Assembly (NCBI GenBank): GCA_025766275.1
Contig: JAFKAC010000136.1
Coordinates: forward strand, 1-64,000
Direction: 5' to 3'
Source: Lactarius indigo
Taxonomy: Eukaryota > Basidiomycota > Agaricomycetes > Russulales > Russulaceae
Length of the DNA: 64,000 nucleotides
Part shown: piece by piece, positions 22,793-35,259 of the stretch
How the letters are laid out: each line of letters opens with the position of its first letter
Position numbering within the stretch: the stretch's first letter is position 1
Notes under the pieces: generated by a model
Database searches by the model: none
What the model saw: the letters and a program-made list of their open reading frames with translations, nothing else
What the model was told of the DNA's origin: nothing
Position numbers and translations under genes: made by a program

Positions 22793-25700
22793 ATGTCAGC
22801 AGATATGCATTGTTCTTGGTTCTTCGCGTCCTTACTTTGTCGACTCCAAATTTCCACTCTCGTGCATCCTTTGGTCTTCAATTCAATTTCTGCTGCTATG
22901 TCTACGAATGATTTCTCTCTTCTGGAAGCAGAGCTTTCTGCATGCTCTGAGTGGATACCCAACATTGGCTCTTTGCAATATGTCAATGACCCCGTTCACG
23001 GCAGCCCTTACCAGTCTCAAGACTTGTGGCAAATCAGGCGCCCAAATGTTGGCCTATATGCATTGACATCAGCTCGAATGAATCAAATCTATCTTGAGCA
23101 CGAAAGTCACCTTTGTGACATTCTGAATATGCTGGAAGCAATCGACGCCACCAACAGGAAGGAGAGCTTGGAAGACCGTGTTCTTCAAGAGTTGATCAGG
23201 ATAAACCGATTAAAGGGAATCGAATGGTCTGGTCAACGCAGTAAAAGAGGCGTCAGGGACCATAGCGCCATGGTTAACACAGGTTATAGTCATACTCTTG
23301 CTTGATGTCACCGTTTCTGATGATGCCCTAGAAAGCTACTTCATGATGAGACATCCTAGGAATCCAACCCTTCTTGCTATTTATATGACCACACTGGTGA
23401 TGTATGTTTTATATCGCCTTCCCCGTTGCGGCGCAGCTGTCCTACTTGCTGGAATGAGGAGTATCTTGAACAGTCAAGGATCTCTTCGTTCATTGGCGGG
23501 CGAACTGCCGAAGGACCCACGAAAACTCCTAATGACATATGACCTAGATCCAGTCACTCGAAGCTATGTTTGCTGCCCTTCATGTCACTTTCTCTACGAA
23601 TACTCCCTCATTAAGACAAATAAAAGGAAAGCATCCAAGTCTTTTGACGACCGTCAGGACTCCTCTGAGAAGGTCAACAGCAAAATGGCAGAAGATAGTC
23701 GGCTTGTTGTCTCCATCCCGAAATACTGTACACACCGCCGGGTTCCTTCCAGCTCCAGCTGTGGCGGACCCTTATTTGGCACCGTTAGTATCAATGCCAA
23801 GACTTATACCATTCCTCTATGCAAATATGAAGTACAAGATCTGAAGCAGTGGGTTGGGCGACTGCTCTCCAGGCCCACCATCGAAGAGCACATCTTTAAA
23901 GCCTTTCGGAGACCTCGAAAACAGTACATGGAAGACATGTGGGATGCAGGCCACTTGTGCAAGATCCTTCTGAGGAAGGATGAACAGTTTCTCCCTGGGC
24001 TGGCAGATGAAATACGCCTAGCATTTTCATTCTTGATGGATAGCTTTAACCCGTACCACATGAAAGAAGCTAAACAATCTGTTTTGTCGACTGCTATTTG
24101 GTTGATCTTGGTCAATCTCCCCACCCACCTGCGATACCATCCCGAAAATATGTTCCTCGCTGGTGTAATTCCTGGACCAAGGAAGCCTTTGCTTTCTGAC
24201 ATCAACCACAGTTTAAAACTTCTTGTGGACATATTGTTGGAGTTCTTTGATCCAGGCGTCCTGTATTCTCAAACGGCAAGACACAAACAAGGTTGCCAGG
24301 TTTGGGCAATACTTGTCCCCGTTGTCTCTGATATGCTGGCTGCACGGCAGGCTGGTGGGTTTGCGAGCGCAATGGCAACTTACTTCTGCACACACTGCTA
24401 CTTAAAAGTGCAAGACATCAAAAACCTGGACAGAAAGACTTGGCCACCACGAGACGTTGTTGAACACCTCAAAGTTGCAAAGCAATGGCGCGATGCAGAA
24501 ACTTTCGACGGCCAAGAAACCCTTTTCAAAACTCATGGGATCAGGTGGTCCCCGCTTCTCGATTTGCCGTATTGGAACCCCATTCTATTCACGGCCATTG
24601 AGCCTATGCATGTATTTGACGCAGGGCTTTTCCAGAATCATTGTCAACAGGTCTGGGGTATCAACACATCCACTGTGGGAGGTGACAGGACTGCAACGTC
24701 TACCACTAAAACAACTCCAAGGCCATCAGATTCCGAAATGAAGAAGTGGTACGACATCATATGCACAACTGAGCAGCACAATTGTCTTCTGGAGCAACTC
24801 AATGGAAGGGACTGCACTCACGATACCCTCTGGCATATCTGCGCTGACCATAACTTGCGTCGCACAGGTAACAAGTGGCAATTAGCTATAACTATCATTG
24901 AATGGGTAGGTTTTTGGGCTTTTAGATGAATAAAATGAAGAACTTGTGTTGGATGCAGCACCAGGCTACATCACTCGACGTCATCAAAATGCCGGCATCC
25001 CACTCCACTGAGAAAGTGCGCCATTCCTCCTCTACAGCTTTGCTACTGAGACTGAGACTGAGACCGGTGATGAACCCCAAAGTGTTCGGGAGGGGAGTAT
25101 CACTACCGATGACTTGGTATGGTGTCAATATGACTGAGATATATGCACGATCTGATCCTCTCCTAATTTAGGTCGCGTCAGCTCACACTCTGAGTGAAGA
25201 CCAAGTTCCTTCTGAAGATCAGCTGAAAGATGTCGAAAAGTGCTTCCAACAGCTCATTGATCGTGCTGCATGGAACACTGTTTTGTGGGCTAAAAAAAGT
25301 ATCCTTCAATTTGTCTGCCGAGACTCCTGTAAGATGTCCCAGGATAAACTGAAGGGACTTTGCACCAAGGAAGAGCTATACGTCACAGCTGCTGGATGGG
25401 TATGTGTGTAGTGTATTTGATTGAGTAACTTTACATCATTTCCAGTTAGGTACAAGCGAATTGTCCTCTCCAAGAGCTTCCTATCCAGAAGTGAACAACT
25501 TCCTCTGGAAATTCTGTGATACTTGGAAAGGATATTTTAGAGGCCATTTGGGGAGACATGGATCGCACTGAACTTCCCTCCTGGGTTACATGAGCCCCTT
25601 TAAATTGGGGTACTGCGGCACGGGGTAGACTCAGTGCGAACAACTGGAGAGTTGTCTGCACAATCCACCTCCCCATCACCTTAATCAGACCTTGGGGAGG

Positions 25701-26930
25701 AGACAATGCACCTGGTGACCAGAAAGCAATGCTGGAGAACTTCATGGATCTAGTGCATGCCATTCAACTTGCGAATTTACGCTCAATTTCTTGGGATGAG
25801 ATCAAGTTATACGAGAAATATATCTTTTGCTATGTGACGACATTCAAATCACTATATAAGGTGGTGAAGGTGAAGCCGATCCATCACACCACCTTGCACT
25901 ATGGGGACGTTCTCAGAGGGTTTGGCCCTGCACACACACATGGCGCTGCCTTCTACGAACAGTACATCCATTCCATGCAGAGCAAGAACCATAACATGAA
26001 GCTAGGTTTGCGTCTTGCTTCTAGATATAACCCTACCAAATACTTATTTTCGACAAGGTGAACTTGAGTTAACATTCATGCGTGCCTCGATGAGGGAGGC
26101 AAATCTACAAGCGCTACTCGCGGATGACAGTGAGGTCCGCTCACATGTTGGCGACCTTCTGGAAGCATACAAGAGTACTCTTGCTGAGGATGTCCATGGG
26201 ACGCGCTTGGCCCATCTGATCGACACAGTTCACTTGACACAACAAACAGATTTCGCATATGATAGAGAACGTCTACGTGAATCAAGGCTTCCCGATGCCG
26301 TACTAACAGTGTTCATACAATTCTTATATCGCAAACATCTGGATCTCAGGGCCAAGGATTCTACAGGAAGTTCTTCAACCACATCTGTATCTGCTCAGTT
26401 TTTGGACAAGTTCTCCCTCTGCGGTGTTCAGTACTCAATGGCAACCTGTTGGTCATGTGATAGCCACCTGTTTTTTCGATCCCCCCAGCATGAAAAGTCT
26501 GGCCAGATCACGCACATTTTCTTTCATACCCACGTTCCTGATTCACCCTTGTCTTCTTCTCGGGGTCAAGTTAGCCACCCATCTGTTTACCTCTGCGTGC
26601 AGCCCTATGCCCCTCTTCAACACAGCCCAGATCTCAGGGAAATAGACCAAAGGTATAAATGATTTGGATTCGCCGGAGGATTTTTGTGCAGGAATGAGTT
26701 CACGCCACCTGTCATCATTGAACCCTTGGACATTATTTGTCATATTGCAGTGACGCCCCTCGAAATCAGTGGACATGAAGTGATACATATTCTTCCAATG
26801 GACAGGGTACAGTTCTATCCGAATTGACGGTGCAATGGGACTCATGGCAAAGGAATTTTGACCAACAGCTCATGCAGGTGTGCTTCATGCGCACAGAAGA
26901 CCTCGACGTAGACGACCTGACTGAGGAATG
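22793..26930 (+). pseudogene. Tnp2-family (CACTA-type) transposase with four TGA codons
   Basis: Exons read about 22793-23285, 23330-24905, 24958-25125, 25172-25400, 25447-26000 and 26056-26930. Diagnostic Tnp2 motifs appear in order: RHPRNPTLLAIYMTTL, CCPSCHFLY, LMDSFNPYH (first catalytic Asp region), GVIPGPRKPL, TYFCTHC, IEPMHVFDAGLFQNH, ILEAIWGDMDRTELPSW, HHTTLHYGDVLRGFGP and ASMREANLQALL. The protein cuts and joins element ends during DNA transposition. Four in-frame TGA codons (25009, 25492, 25591 and 26660) break it while no TAA or TAG does, and frames otherwise connect through normal introns. At 26660 the second copy at the right edge has TGG. The 5' region may lack an N-terminal zinc finger. 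Confidence 0.85.
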
Positions 26931-27315
26931 AAGTCGCCATCAGGTGAGAATCCTGAGTAGTATGCACCCCTTGAGCGATGTTGCTCATGGATCATTGACT
27001 CTAACTGTCACACGGTACTCTTTTATTGGACACCCTCATCGCTGACTAATCTCGCTAGTGGCAAGCAATATCTAAAGCATGGCAACCGAAGGTGAGCGTA
27101 AATACAACTTGCATAACATTCGAGATTTAACACGCACAAAGACATGTAGGAAGGTGGTTTCGAGAGAATATATATTCGCGAGAGATTATGATTACGATCT
27201 GATGTATACACAGGGACAGGATTGAGATAATCTGAGTACGGGATATACTAAACGACTTTCGTTGCAAATGACCGCACAAGGCGCAAAATGGAAGTTACAC
27301 AAGGGAATGTGAGGT
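26931..27315 (+). repeat. 3' non-coding end of the Tnp2 element
   Basis: It matches 19,965-20,235 closely (CTAGTGGCAAGCAATATC, TGATGTATACACAGGGACAG and others). The match ends at GTGAGGTGA, which marks the likely element boundary. About 100 bp at 26,940-27,045 are absent from the other copy. Confidence 0.7.
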
Positions 27316-28105
27316 GAGCATCAGCATATGTTGCAAAATTCCAGGACGCTTTATAATCATGATGACAATTTTCAGATAATTACAAAGCATAACAGGATCA
27401 AGGATTCAGAGCGTGGTTATTACAGTCTCTTAGACTCTTTCCCCTGAAGAGTCCCTGACCCACTGCAACCATCTCTCTTAAACTTCTTTCCTCCCTGGCT
27501 GGCCGTGCTTGCTGTACATTCTAAGTGCTGTGCTGAAGAATGTGATTTAACTTTTTGGGAACTTGAAGTCTCTCACGGTCCTAGGCAAGACAAAGGAGAC
27601 CACTGGGGCCTAATACCGTAATAACTTCAGCAAGGATACTACTTGGGATACTTAGACTGTCACTGTTATCGCTTGCTACTTCTTCAGCTCCGAGCATCAG
27701 GTGAGAAGGTTTTTATTCCTCATGAGTCATGCCAGTTACTCACCCTGCTGCCTCACCATCGACGCCGTCAGTCTCGTCTCAAACCCTGACCAAATGATAA
27801 AGCCAAGAAACAGAGAGAGAAGTGACAGGAGAGAGGGTTTTATCTGCCTCTCACATCGGCGGTATTGCCTTAGATACCTCTGATGATGAGATCGAGAAAC
27901 AGAGAGAAAGAGGCAGCTTATAAGATAGCTTTCTAGGCTTAATTTTGGTCACCCAGCGGACCCAAGTCCCAGTTCTAAGCGGTAGAGGGATGCCTTAGAG
28001 GCACGTTCATTTTTCTTGCGTTGTCGCTGATATTCCTGGGCTAACATAAGTTACAACTTCAGCTCTTTTCCTTTTATCGCCACCTTGCTGACCTCACCAT
28101 CTTCA
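27316..28105. other. Spacer, nothing recognised
   Basis: No family-bearing ORF is seen. A GAGAAACAGAGAGA-like block occurs twice, near 27,806 and 27,894, in a purine-rich context. Confidence 0.35.
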
Positions 28106-28566
28106 ATGCCTCTCACCATTAAGCTGGGCGACCTCTACAGTTCAAGGTGTCATCAAAGAACACGGGAGATCGTAAAGGCACACATATGGGCCCACTTTGT
28201 GAGTCATGAACAACTCGTGCATGATGGGGTCGAGGTCACAACTGTGAGGTGCGTTTTTACGTGCCTCTTTAACATGCCCCGTCGGCACTCACAATCACTT
28301 GCAGGCCTACGGGCTGGCACCGCAAACGAGGTGCAGTAGAACCAGGATGGCACTTAACAGTGGACTTCAGCAGATGGAACGGCGTGCACATTTCGACTCA
28401 TCATGTTTACCATAGTGATCCTGCATTTAATGGGGTAAGTGCGTCCATTTATTCTCATATTTATTCTCATGTTATATTCTATTCAGATGGGCAGGAGAGG
28501 GCAGCGCCATCGCGTGATAGGTTGACAGGCATCCAACTTGCCTTAGAGTACTACGAATTTGCTTGA
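28106..28566 (+). CDS. Small spliced gene of unknown function
   Basis: Three exons are suggested: ATG at 28106 (MPLTIKLGDLYSSRC) to about 28249, then about 28304-28434 (WNGVHISTHHVYHSDPAF) and about 28488-28566 (LTGIQLALEYYEFA, TGA). Donors GTGCGT and GTAAGT and acceptors TTGCAG and TTCAG are present. The phase into the last exon does not fit perfectly, so either a boundary is wrong or the gene is damaged. A second donor-like GTGAGT at 28199 would shorten exon 1. I do not recognise the family. Confidence 0.3.
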
Positions 28567-28960
28567 TATACTCTCCAATTTGTTTTAAACCTTTTCTACT
28601 TCTTTCTTTAGCCATGGGAATGCCGAAACCCAGCAACCCCATCACCTCCCTCGTCACCATCCACATCGTTGCCTCGCCGCCACGTTACCGTCACTGCCAC
28701 CGACGTCCCCATCCTCGCCCCTCCATCGCGTTACCGTCGCCATCATGATTGGGGTCGTGTGGGTCGTGTTGGTGGAGTGCCTCGGCAGTGGCAGCGGCAT
28801 CTCATGGACGTCGTGGTTGGGATACCACACAGAGCGCCTCTGAGCGGCAACATCAGGAAACCTTACGAAGAGAGGGAAAGCTAAGTTTTAGTCAATGTAA
28901 CCCCACAAAGTACTCACTGATCGCAGGCCCACATGTCAACAGATCCCCGACCACACCACA

Positions 28961-29230
28961 GTGATGAGGGATGCATTGTGGACTTGGAAGGGTGGCACAC
29001 CCGAAGCTATCGTGACACAGATTGTAGAGCGCTGTCGCTGCGATGTCGTCCTGGACGCGCTCTGTGGCGTCGGCAACAAACAGGTTGCCTTTGCCTGAAT
29101 ATGTGAACGAGGTACGCTCTTCCTCCTCTCCCCCGACCTAATTGCTTCACCGGATAGACGCTGTTATCGGGCTCGACACATGCTCAACACACCTCATACT
29201 TGCACGCCACGTATAAAGATCATCCTCAGG
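28961..29230 (+). pseudogene. Trimethylguanosine synthase-like fragment
   Basis: The reading DEGCIVDLEGWHT shifts by one base near 29,004 into PEAIVTQIVERC and CDVVLDALCGVGNKQVAFA. After a probable 55-nt intron (GTACGC...GATAG) it continues VIGLDTCSTHLILARH. This matches the order in TGS1-type cap methyltransferases: FDEG..D..GW.SVTPE, then the SAM-binding strand D.FCGVGGN, then the Asp of motif II with LARHNA. TGS1 makes the trimethyl cap of snRNAs. The fragment lacks the NPPW catalytic region, has a frameshift, and its glycine loop reads CGVGNKQ instead of CGVGGN. It is therefore a broken copy, not the housekeeping gene. Confidence 0.6.
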
Positions 29231-29239
29231 TGATGAGGC

Positions 29240-29877
29240 TCAATGGGATTGCCAGCGACCAAACGTCAGACAGGAATGAGCGTCAGACAATTCCCAAATC
29301 ACCGTGCGACACCTCCAAACCAAAACCCGCTTTTCAATGTCACTTAATATCCCAAATGCAGTGAGTCTATGGGTCCCTGGAGCTCTGCTAGCTCTGGATC
29401 ACAAAGCAGATCTACGCGTCCCTCTCTCGTAATCACGTATTAATAATATGTTTTGTTTATTTCCCACGCAAGACAATTCAAATCACTCATACAACTACCC
29501 TTCTAACTATTCACTCTTCTCACTCTTGTCTGTACTTCCTCTGTAAATGCCGAAAGCGATTCCCTCCCCGAAGGTATCCCCGACGAGCGGGAAGAAAATT
29601 TGTCAAACTTGATGTCACTTTTGGGGGCTTTGTGTCCCATGTAAAGAAATGTGAGAGAGAACCCGGGACGCAAGGCCGAAAGAAGGTATATAAGGGAGCT
29701 GAAGAAGTTGCAGTCACGCCTAGAGAGTAATACTGGTACACCAATGATGTACTAGACTTGTATTCTAACGTACTAATCATGATTTCGTTCTAGATGCAGC
29801 TGCTCCAGATCGATTACCCTTCGATGGCCCTGCTGCCATAGATCAGATAGATTTTTATGCAGGATCGGAAACACTGG
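29240..29877. other. Non-coding stretch with TATA-like site
   Basis: No gene is seen. TATATAAG at 29687-29694 on the plus strand lies in a GA-rich context and could be a core promoter or LTR remnant. Confidence 0.35.
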
Positions 29878-31000
29878 GTGTCTCTGCTACTGCCTCTACT
29901 AGTTATCTCTCTCACCTGAACAACTCCCTTCACCTCGACACGCAGTCTGATTGCCTCAGTGGGAGCTGTCATTTCTCTCTCCCGTCCCTCTCCTCGGCCT
30001 AGAGTACCCTGTCTTTAAGATTTTCAAGCTCCTCAAGATTTTCCCCTCCACTTTCCTCATACGATGGAGCAACTTCAATGCACCGTCTGGCCGTTTCGGT
30101 GGGTGCTTTCGCTGCTCTCTCCTGTGCCTCAGTGACGCTCACCACCTTGCCGTTCGCTCTACCTCTACCCCAAACCATCAGTAAATGTCTGCCTCTCCTG
30201 TGTTGATGCAGATAAGGAAGTGAGTCATCCTCTAGACTCAGGGCATGCGGTCATCACTCTCAAGAACCACTCCTCCCGACAACACAGATCTCTGGGCCGG
30301 AGGCTTGATTCTTGATTTTTACTTCGTACCCCCCTCCGCCGTCGTTGTGACCCGACCGTTAGGCTGCCACGCTCTTGTGCCATTGTAGAGGTACTGCGGC
30401 AGCGAGCTGTGTCGCGATACCTTTGGCACCTGCGGGCGCATCCCAGGCATGCTGCAAGAGGAAAGTGGGTCAGGGTGGCAGGAGTGGTGAACCGCCGCCC
30501 AATCGCCGGTCTGTTGCGACGAGTGGATGGTCCGTATATTGGTACGTGTTCCGCGTATTTCTCTGTATTTCTCTGACGATTCTGGCACTCACGAATGACT
30601 TTTCCAGGACCCAAGGCGGCACACGGTGTGCAGACGTGTAGGTCACCACAGTCGATCCATTCCATCGCTCTTGACGGAGCTCACTTGCTTGTTTTCAGGA
30701 CGGTCCCCGACTTTCGTAGTCCAGATCACATTCACTTCGATACAGTGTAGATGGTGTCTTTATCTCATTCAACATACTCACTCCTGATTATCCCCAACAC
30801 GGGCCATCGTTGTTCGTTGTTTTGAATTTTTATGTCATGCCCACATTCCTGTGCTTCTGTCCGCTTCTGTTCTCGACTCATGAGATCTATTTCTTTTTCC
30901 TTGAAGTCCCTGGGACCCTCTAGATGGTCGCATATGCTCGGACACGAGGCTTGCCATTGCCTGACTGACATTGTCTTTGATACCACCAACCGCATGGCTC
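29878..31000 (+). repeat. Unclassified dispersed repeat, copy 2
   Basis: It is the same element as 20,743-21,900 and runs from TGTCTCTGCTACTGCC to TGACATTGTCTTTGATAC. It lacks the 100-bp block of copy 1 but has about 45 extra bases around 30,620-30,665. The two copies differ at many sites, so the insertions are not recent. Confidence 0.75.
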
Positions 31001-31553
31001 GCCTGCCAGAGATGACCTTTATTGTCGTCAAGACCCGGGAAATGGTGAGTGCGTCACTCATCTCTGACTCTCAGGTCAGTCCTGGATTGATGGAATGTAC
31101 CGAGCAACATTGTATTGCTGTACCTCATATCGTGGTCATGGGCGTCGCAATTCAACGACCATGTCGTGTAGACCCAAAATAGGAGGACAATGGGGTCTGA
31201 CTTGCAATCTAGAGGCAAGAAACCATTGCAATGCGATGTCATGAATACATGTACACTACGGTCACGATTAATTGGTCAGGTAAGGCTAGCCTGTGATTGT
31301 ATATTTCAATGGACTCTGATCTCCAATCCCAGGGCAGGTTAGGATCACGATATGATGCTGTCCATGACATGCGTGAGTCCAGAATTGTAGAACAATGGGC
31401 TCTGATTTCTAACGCAGAAGCGAATAACAATGGAGGCGTGGTGCTGTGACATTTGTCGTGGCGCCGACGGAGGGTGGACTTTGGGGATGCGCGGCTCACT
31501 AATGAATAGGTGAGAATGGAATCCGGGAGCGCTGGACCCAACCGAGTCTTTTG
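31001..31553. other. Spacer with a recurring ACAATGGGCTCTGA-like word
   Basis: Variants of ACAATGGGCTCTGA occur near 31,188, 31,308 and 31,392, and again near 33,472, each followed by a short CA/AG-rich word. No gene was recognised. Confidence 0.35.
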
Positions 31554-32082
31554 TGATGAACAGCATACATAAAGACCATACTCACAGTGGACAAGAGGAC
31601 TGTGGTGAGATATGGAAGGTAGCTGGAAGCAGAGGTGTAACAGGGGATCTTGCAAGTAAAGCAGAGAGGATGTCTGGCACACAACAGTGAGGAACTGATG
31701 TTACATTGGAGAGGAGGGAACATACCTGGCACACAACAGTGAGGAACTGATGTGGACCAGGAGCGTACAAGCCTACTACTTATACTATACAGGAGAGTGA
31801 CACTAGTACAAGAGAAGTAACGTAGGGTCACAGAATACAAGAGACGTTGTTCTACATGTGGGACAAAGGAGTGTGCTAATGGAGAACAAGGAGCGCAGAA
31901 CAAAGAGAGTCCAGAAGTAAATGACATCATAATGATATCATGATAGAGATAGAACAAAGGAAAGTACAAAGGCGTTGAATACAACGCAGAGTCTGGATCT
32001 ATGATATCATAAGGTACAGTGATGTCATACATGATGCAATGATAAGCGCTAGATTGTACAGATCAAATGTAAGTAATCTACA
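31554..32082 (-). mobile_element. LTR-like repeat, solo, minus orientation
   Basis: Reverse-complement reading starts TGTAGATTAC and ends GTTCATCA (TG...CA), with a TATA-like GTATAAGTAG and a CCTGGTCCACATCAGTTC block. It aligns with 46,893-47,355 on the plus strand. An internal tandem of about 57 bp near 31,676-31,755 repeats GGCACACAACAGTGAGGAAC. No internal coding region flanks it and no target-site duplication is obvious, so boundaries are approximate. Confidence 0.6.
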
Positions 32083-32219
32083 AGTCCAATTAATCTAATC
32101 TAAAGCAGTCCATGCTGCAAGTCCGGTCCGTACGAGCCGCTAAGTGCGCAAGGGTCACTTATCAACATTTTGTCCAATGTGTGGGTGACTCCATGAACTT
32201 GAAGAGCTCTGATGGTCAC

Positions 32220-33060
32220 CCAGCCTGCCCTCAAGTTACAATTTTGGGTTTCGAGTTTCAAGCACCGTGCACACTTCCTGATGGACCTCGAGTCGTGTTA
32301 CACTCGGCCGGTGCAACATATAAGAGACATGTGCGTGCCCATCTCAAATGTATGGGAACTTTTGTGTCTTGTCTTTCACATCGACTCAACGACTCAGGCA
32401 ATGGTCATCCACCATTGCACACCCCATAATATCCCTGTATGAATTCATGATTTTCATGTGTTCGGATGATTGATTTTCTTTCTCTGATACCTCAGACCGC
32501 ACCTTATATGGTGTCTGGTTATGTGTGGCAAAGGTGGCCTCGCTGACGTATCACCTCCACCTTTGTTACAGTATCACCTCTCCATGGGCATCTGATCGAT
32601 ACCCCTTATGTCAACATCGAACACGAATTTTTCTTACCAGGGGTCTCTCCACCTGAAGTATATGATACCCTTGTACAAGTCTCTTGCTACAAGCTTCTAG
32701 TCACCGGCTATCTCAATGGTAGTCTTGGCCCAAACCCAAACTTGCAGCATGATTTTCCTCTCATCCCCTGGAAAGGCGAAATAGCTGTTCTGTTCATCAG
32801 GAAATGGAAGCCTTACGTCTCTCGAGCACCGCCTCAGTCGTTAGTCCGTTTCACTATTACCCAGTAAGTTTGGGATGTGAGTATTCTTCGGCATGTGGTT
32901 GTTAACTCTATCTTCATTCAGATACATGGAAGTTTGCATTGCTCATGTGGAGGTTGGATCCCCATTCCCGTCTTACATCAGGAGGTGTGTGCTGTGCTCA
33001 CGTGCATTCGATTAACAGCTCATCAAATTTCCTCAGCATTTGGCCTGGCCATGGTGTAAG
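32220..33060 (+). CDS. Unknown basidiomycete protein, exon fragments
   Basis: Exon-like readings occur at about 32,220-32,345 and 32,575-32,862 (HEFFLPGVSPPEVYD, CYKLLVTGYLNGSLG, FPLIPWKGEIAVLFIRK, KPYVSRAPPQS), followed by a GTAAGT donor. A short exon FMEVCIAHVEVGSPFPS starts near 32,925. The block IPWKGE.AVLFIRK..PYVSRAP is one I associate with an unannotated family of mushroom genomes. Start and stop are not located. It may be a fragment embedded between repeats. Confidence 0.4.
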
Positions 33061-33289
33061 CGGACGAGGTGTAAGCGCCTTTGCAAGTAATTAAGGTCCT
33101 GATGATAGTGTTCTGTATGGACATTGTTTGTAATTACTCAAGATGTACCTCTATGGAAATAATGTGCGTTCAATTGAAGGGTCAGCAGCTAGCGAAGGCG
33201 TTGTAACTTCTGCCCGTCTGCCGTGTACAATTTCGAATCCTACCTCCCTCTTGAATTAGCTCCAGCTCGCCTTTTGACGCGTGTCGCCT

Positions 33290-33400
33290 CACTCTTCCAT
33301 TTCCATACTTTTCTGTCCTCTAATGCCATTCTATTAGAGGTCTTGGCACGAGACTGACCATCGCCCGACCGATACTGTCTTTGGTAAGTTACGTCGTATT
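33290..33400 (+). repeat. Fragment of the dispersed repeat (copy 4)
   Basis: CATACTTTTCTGTCCTC through GGCACGAGACTGACC to ATACTGTCTTTGGTAAG resembles the 3' end of the repeats at 21,660-21,880 and 30,850-30,985. Confidence 0.45.
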
Positions 33401-33702
33401 TCTGTGACCTGAGCGTGCAAACATATGCGCGTTTCAGTAATTATGTAATGTCAACCCCGAATAGGGACCACAATGGGCCCTGACTGGCCTACAGCTGGTT
33501 CCATAACAATTGTCCCCTGGTGACCAAATTTTGGACATAGGCGAGGTTTGAATTGGTAACTCCGCCACCGAGATGGCACAGCTCTCGAGCGCAGCAATAC
33601 AGATAACCATTCCATAACCACAATTGTTACAAGATAACTATTCTATAACCTTAATTCTGTGAGATAACCTGATTTCCTGAGAATTTCTCCCTCGACTTAA
33701 TT

Positions 33703-35257
33703 ATGAATCCCGCTCTCAAGTTTTGGATGGCCGACTATGTTCTCAAAATGGCAGGGGACAATCGTTATGGAACCAGCTGTAACCTCTACCATCGCCGCTG
33801 TTTTCTAGATATAGACCCAGAAAAATCAAGGTTCTGGTTCATGGCCCTTTTGACGTCATGGTCATTGTCGATTATGTCACAAAACCGGTTTCATTTCCGT
33901 CGAGTGGCATCTAACACCCGTTAACCCGTTCCCATGACATGGATCCATCAAGTTGCATCAAGAATCGACCGAGAAGGGCGGACAATAACAACGCTTGATC
34001 GTGTACATAAATGGGAGTCGATGGTATGCCAATCCACACTCGCCACCCACCATTGTCTGATCACGTATTTAGACAAAGCGAAAGTTCATCTGGTCCGACT
34101 ACGCTGCTTTCCTTCCTCATTTCATTCACAGATACCTGAGTTCCTGAGTTCGCAAGCTTGCATGGATCCCTCTGGTAGCGACGATGACGAATGCGCTTCA
34201 GTTCAGCTTGGTAGCAGTGACATGGCTCCGAGCGCTACAAAGGTTACTTTTCTTATCTATATGTTAATGTCGGTACTCATTTCATTTCACACTAGACCAT
34301 CCTCTGGCAGAGGTTTCCAATGAGGCGTTATCATGTGGGATCTGATGGTCGGTTATCGAACTTGCCAAAGGTGATGGAGTGAGTCGCGTTTACTCCACTG
34401 TATTTTCTGATGTTCTCAACTGGCTCATTGTCAGTCAGTCTGTGGACCAGGTTGCTCCTTGCAAGATGACTTCAGAAACAAGGTCATTTAACCTTTCCTC
34501 TGTGGTATCATTTCATCTGACGTGCAAGGCACCTAACAGTCATACCACTGATATGATCACTCAATCAGTCGCAGCCTTCCTGCAACCACACACATCCTCT
34601 CTATCGGTGTCCGTTGTTTCCCGCGTCATGGCAGGTTTAATGGGAGGTGATTTTGGCACAAAGGAATTCAATCAAGTCTTGAGCACCCAGCTTGACGCCT
34701 TGGCCATCTCGCCTCAAGTGAAACAAGATATAATTCCTGCCCTTCTTGGCATCGCAAAGTTGGCCAAAGTGCAGTCACAGTGGTGTGTTTTTCAGTCACT
34801 TTTTCCTGCCATACAATCCTCATGTCTTTATTGATGTACAAGTGCATCCGTGTCAACATCATTTTCACAGCCGACGGTGTCTCAGCCTGAGCCCGAGCCC
34901 GAGCTCATGGACTCTAATGCCGAGGCGTCTTATCAGATCCGCCAGCAACCTTTCTCTTCCAACTCTGGGAGTGGCTACACGACCTGGTATCTTGGCAGGT
35001 TGAGTTGCAGCGTCCTAATGCCGCCTACTGTCCCTCAGGCTAAGACCAGACATCTTTATGTTCATCGTGACACTTCCAGGAATGCATTTCTATACTGGAT
35101 TCTCACTACTGCCAATCGCTGGGAGCGTGTTTCATCGGGGGCAGAGCATCCCTTGAATCACAATCGAGTTCTTGCCATCCAGGCTAATGGAGAACCGAGT
35201 TGGGTTACTCGTGCATCAACCGTTACCACCAAAACAAGGAAGGAGAAGGAGATCTGA
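33703..35257 (+). CDS. Unknown multi-exon protein
   Basis: Exon-like readings in order: MNPALKFWMADYVLKM (33,703), GREGRTITTLDRVHKWESM-like stretch from 33,934, an acidic piece (SGSDDDECASVQLG), QRFPMRRYHVGSDGRLSNL (about 34,300), DMITQSVAAFLQPHTSS through MGGDFGTKEFNQVL (34,480-34,780), and a last exon from about 34,869 with SGSGYTTWYLGR, LYVHRDTSRNAFLYW, HPLNHNRVLAIQANGEP and a basic end before TGA at 35,257. GT/AG borders are plausible but phases were not all verified. The last exon resembles a tail common to mushroom-genome unknowns. No catalytic motif is visible. Confidence 0.4.
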
Positions 35258-35259
35258 GA

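Noticed and set aside
22688..27060. CACTA/TAGTG strings as Tnp2 terminal inverted repeats
   Set aside because: Only five bases agree and the flanking bases do not pair; such strings are expected by chance.
33228..33240. tRNA-like TTCGAATCC box
   Set aside because: No matching acceptor stem, D-arm or A box around it; no tRNA could be folded by eye anywhere in the window.
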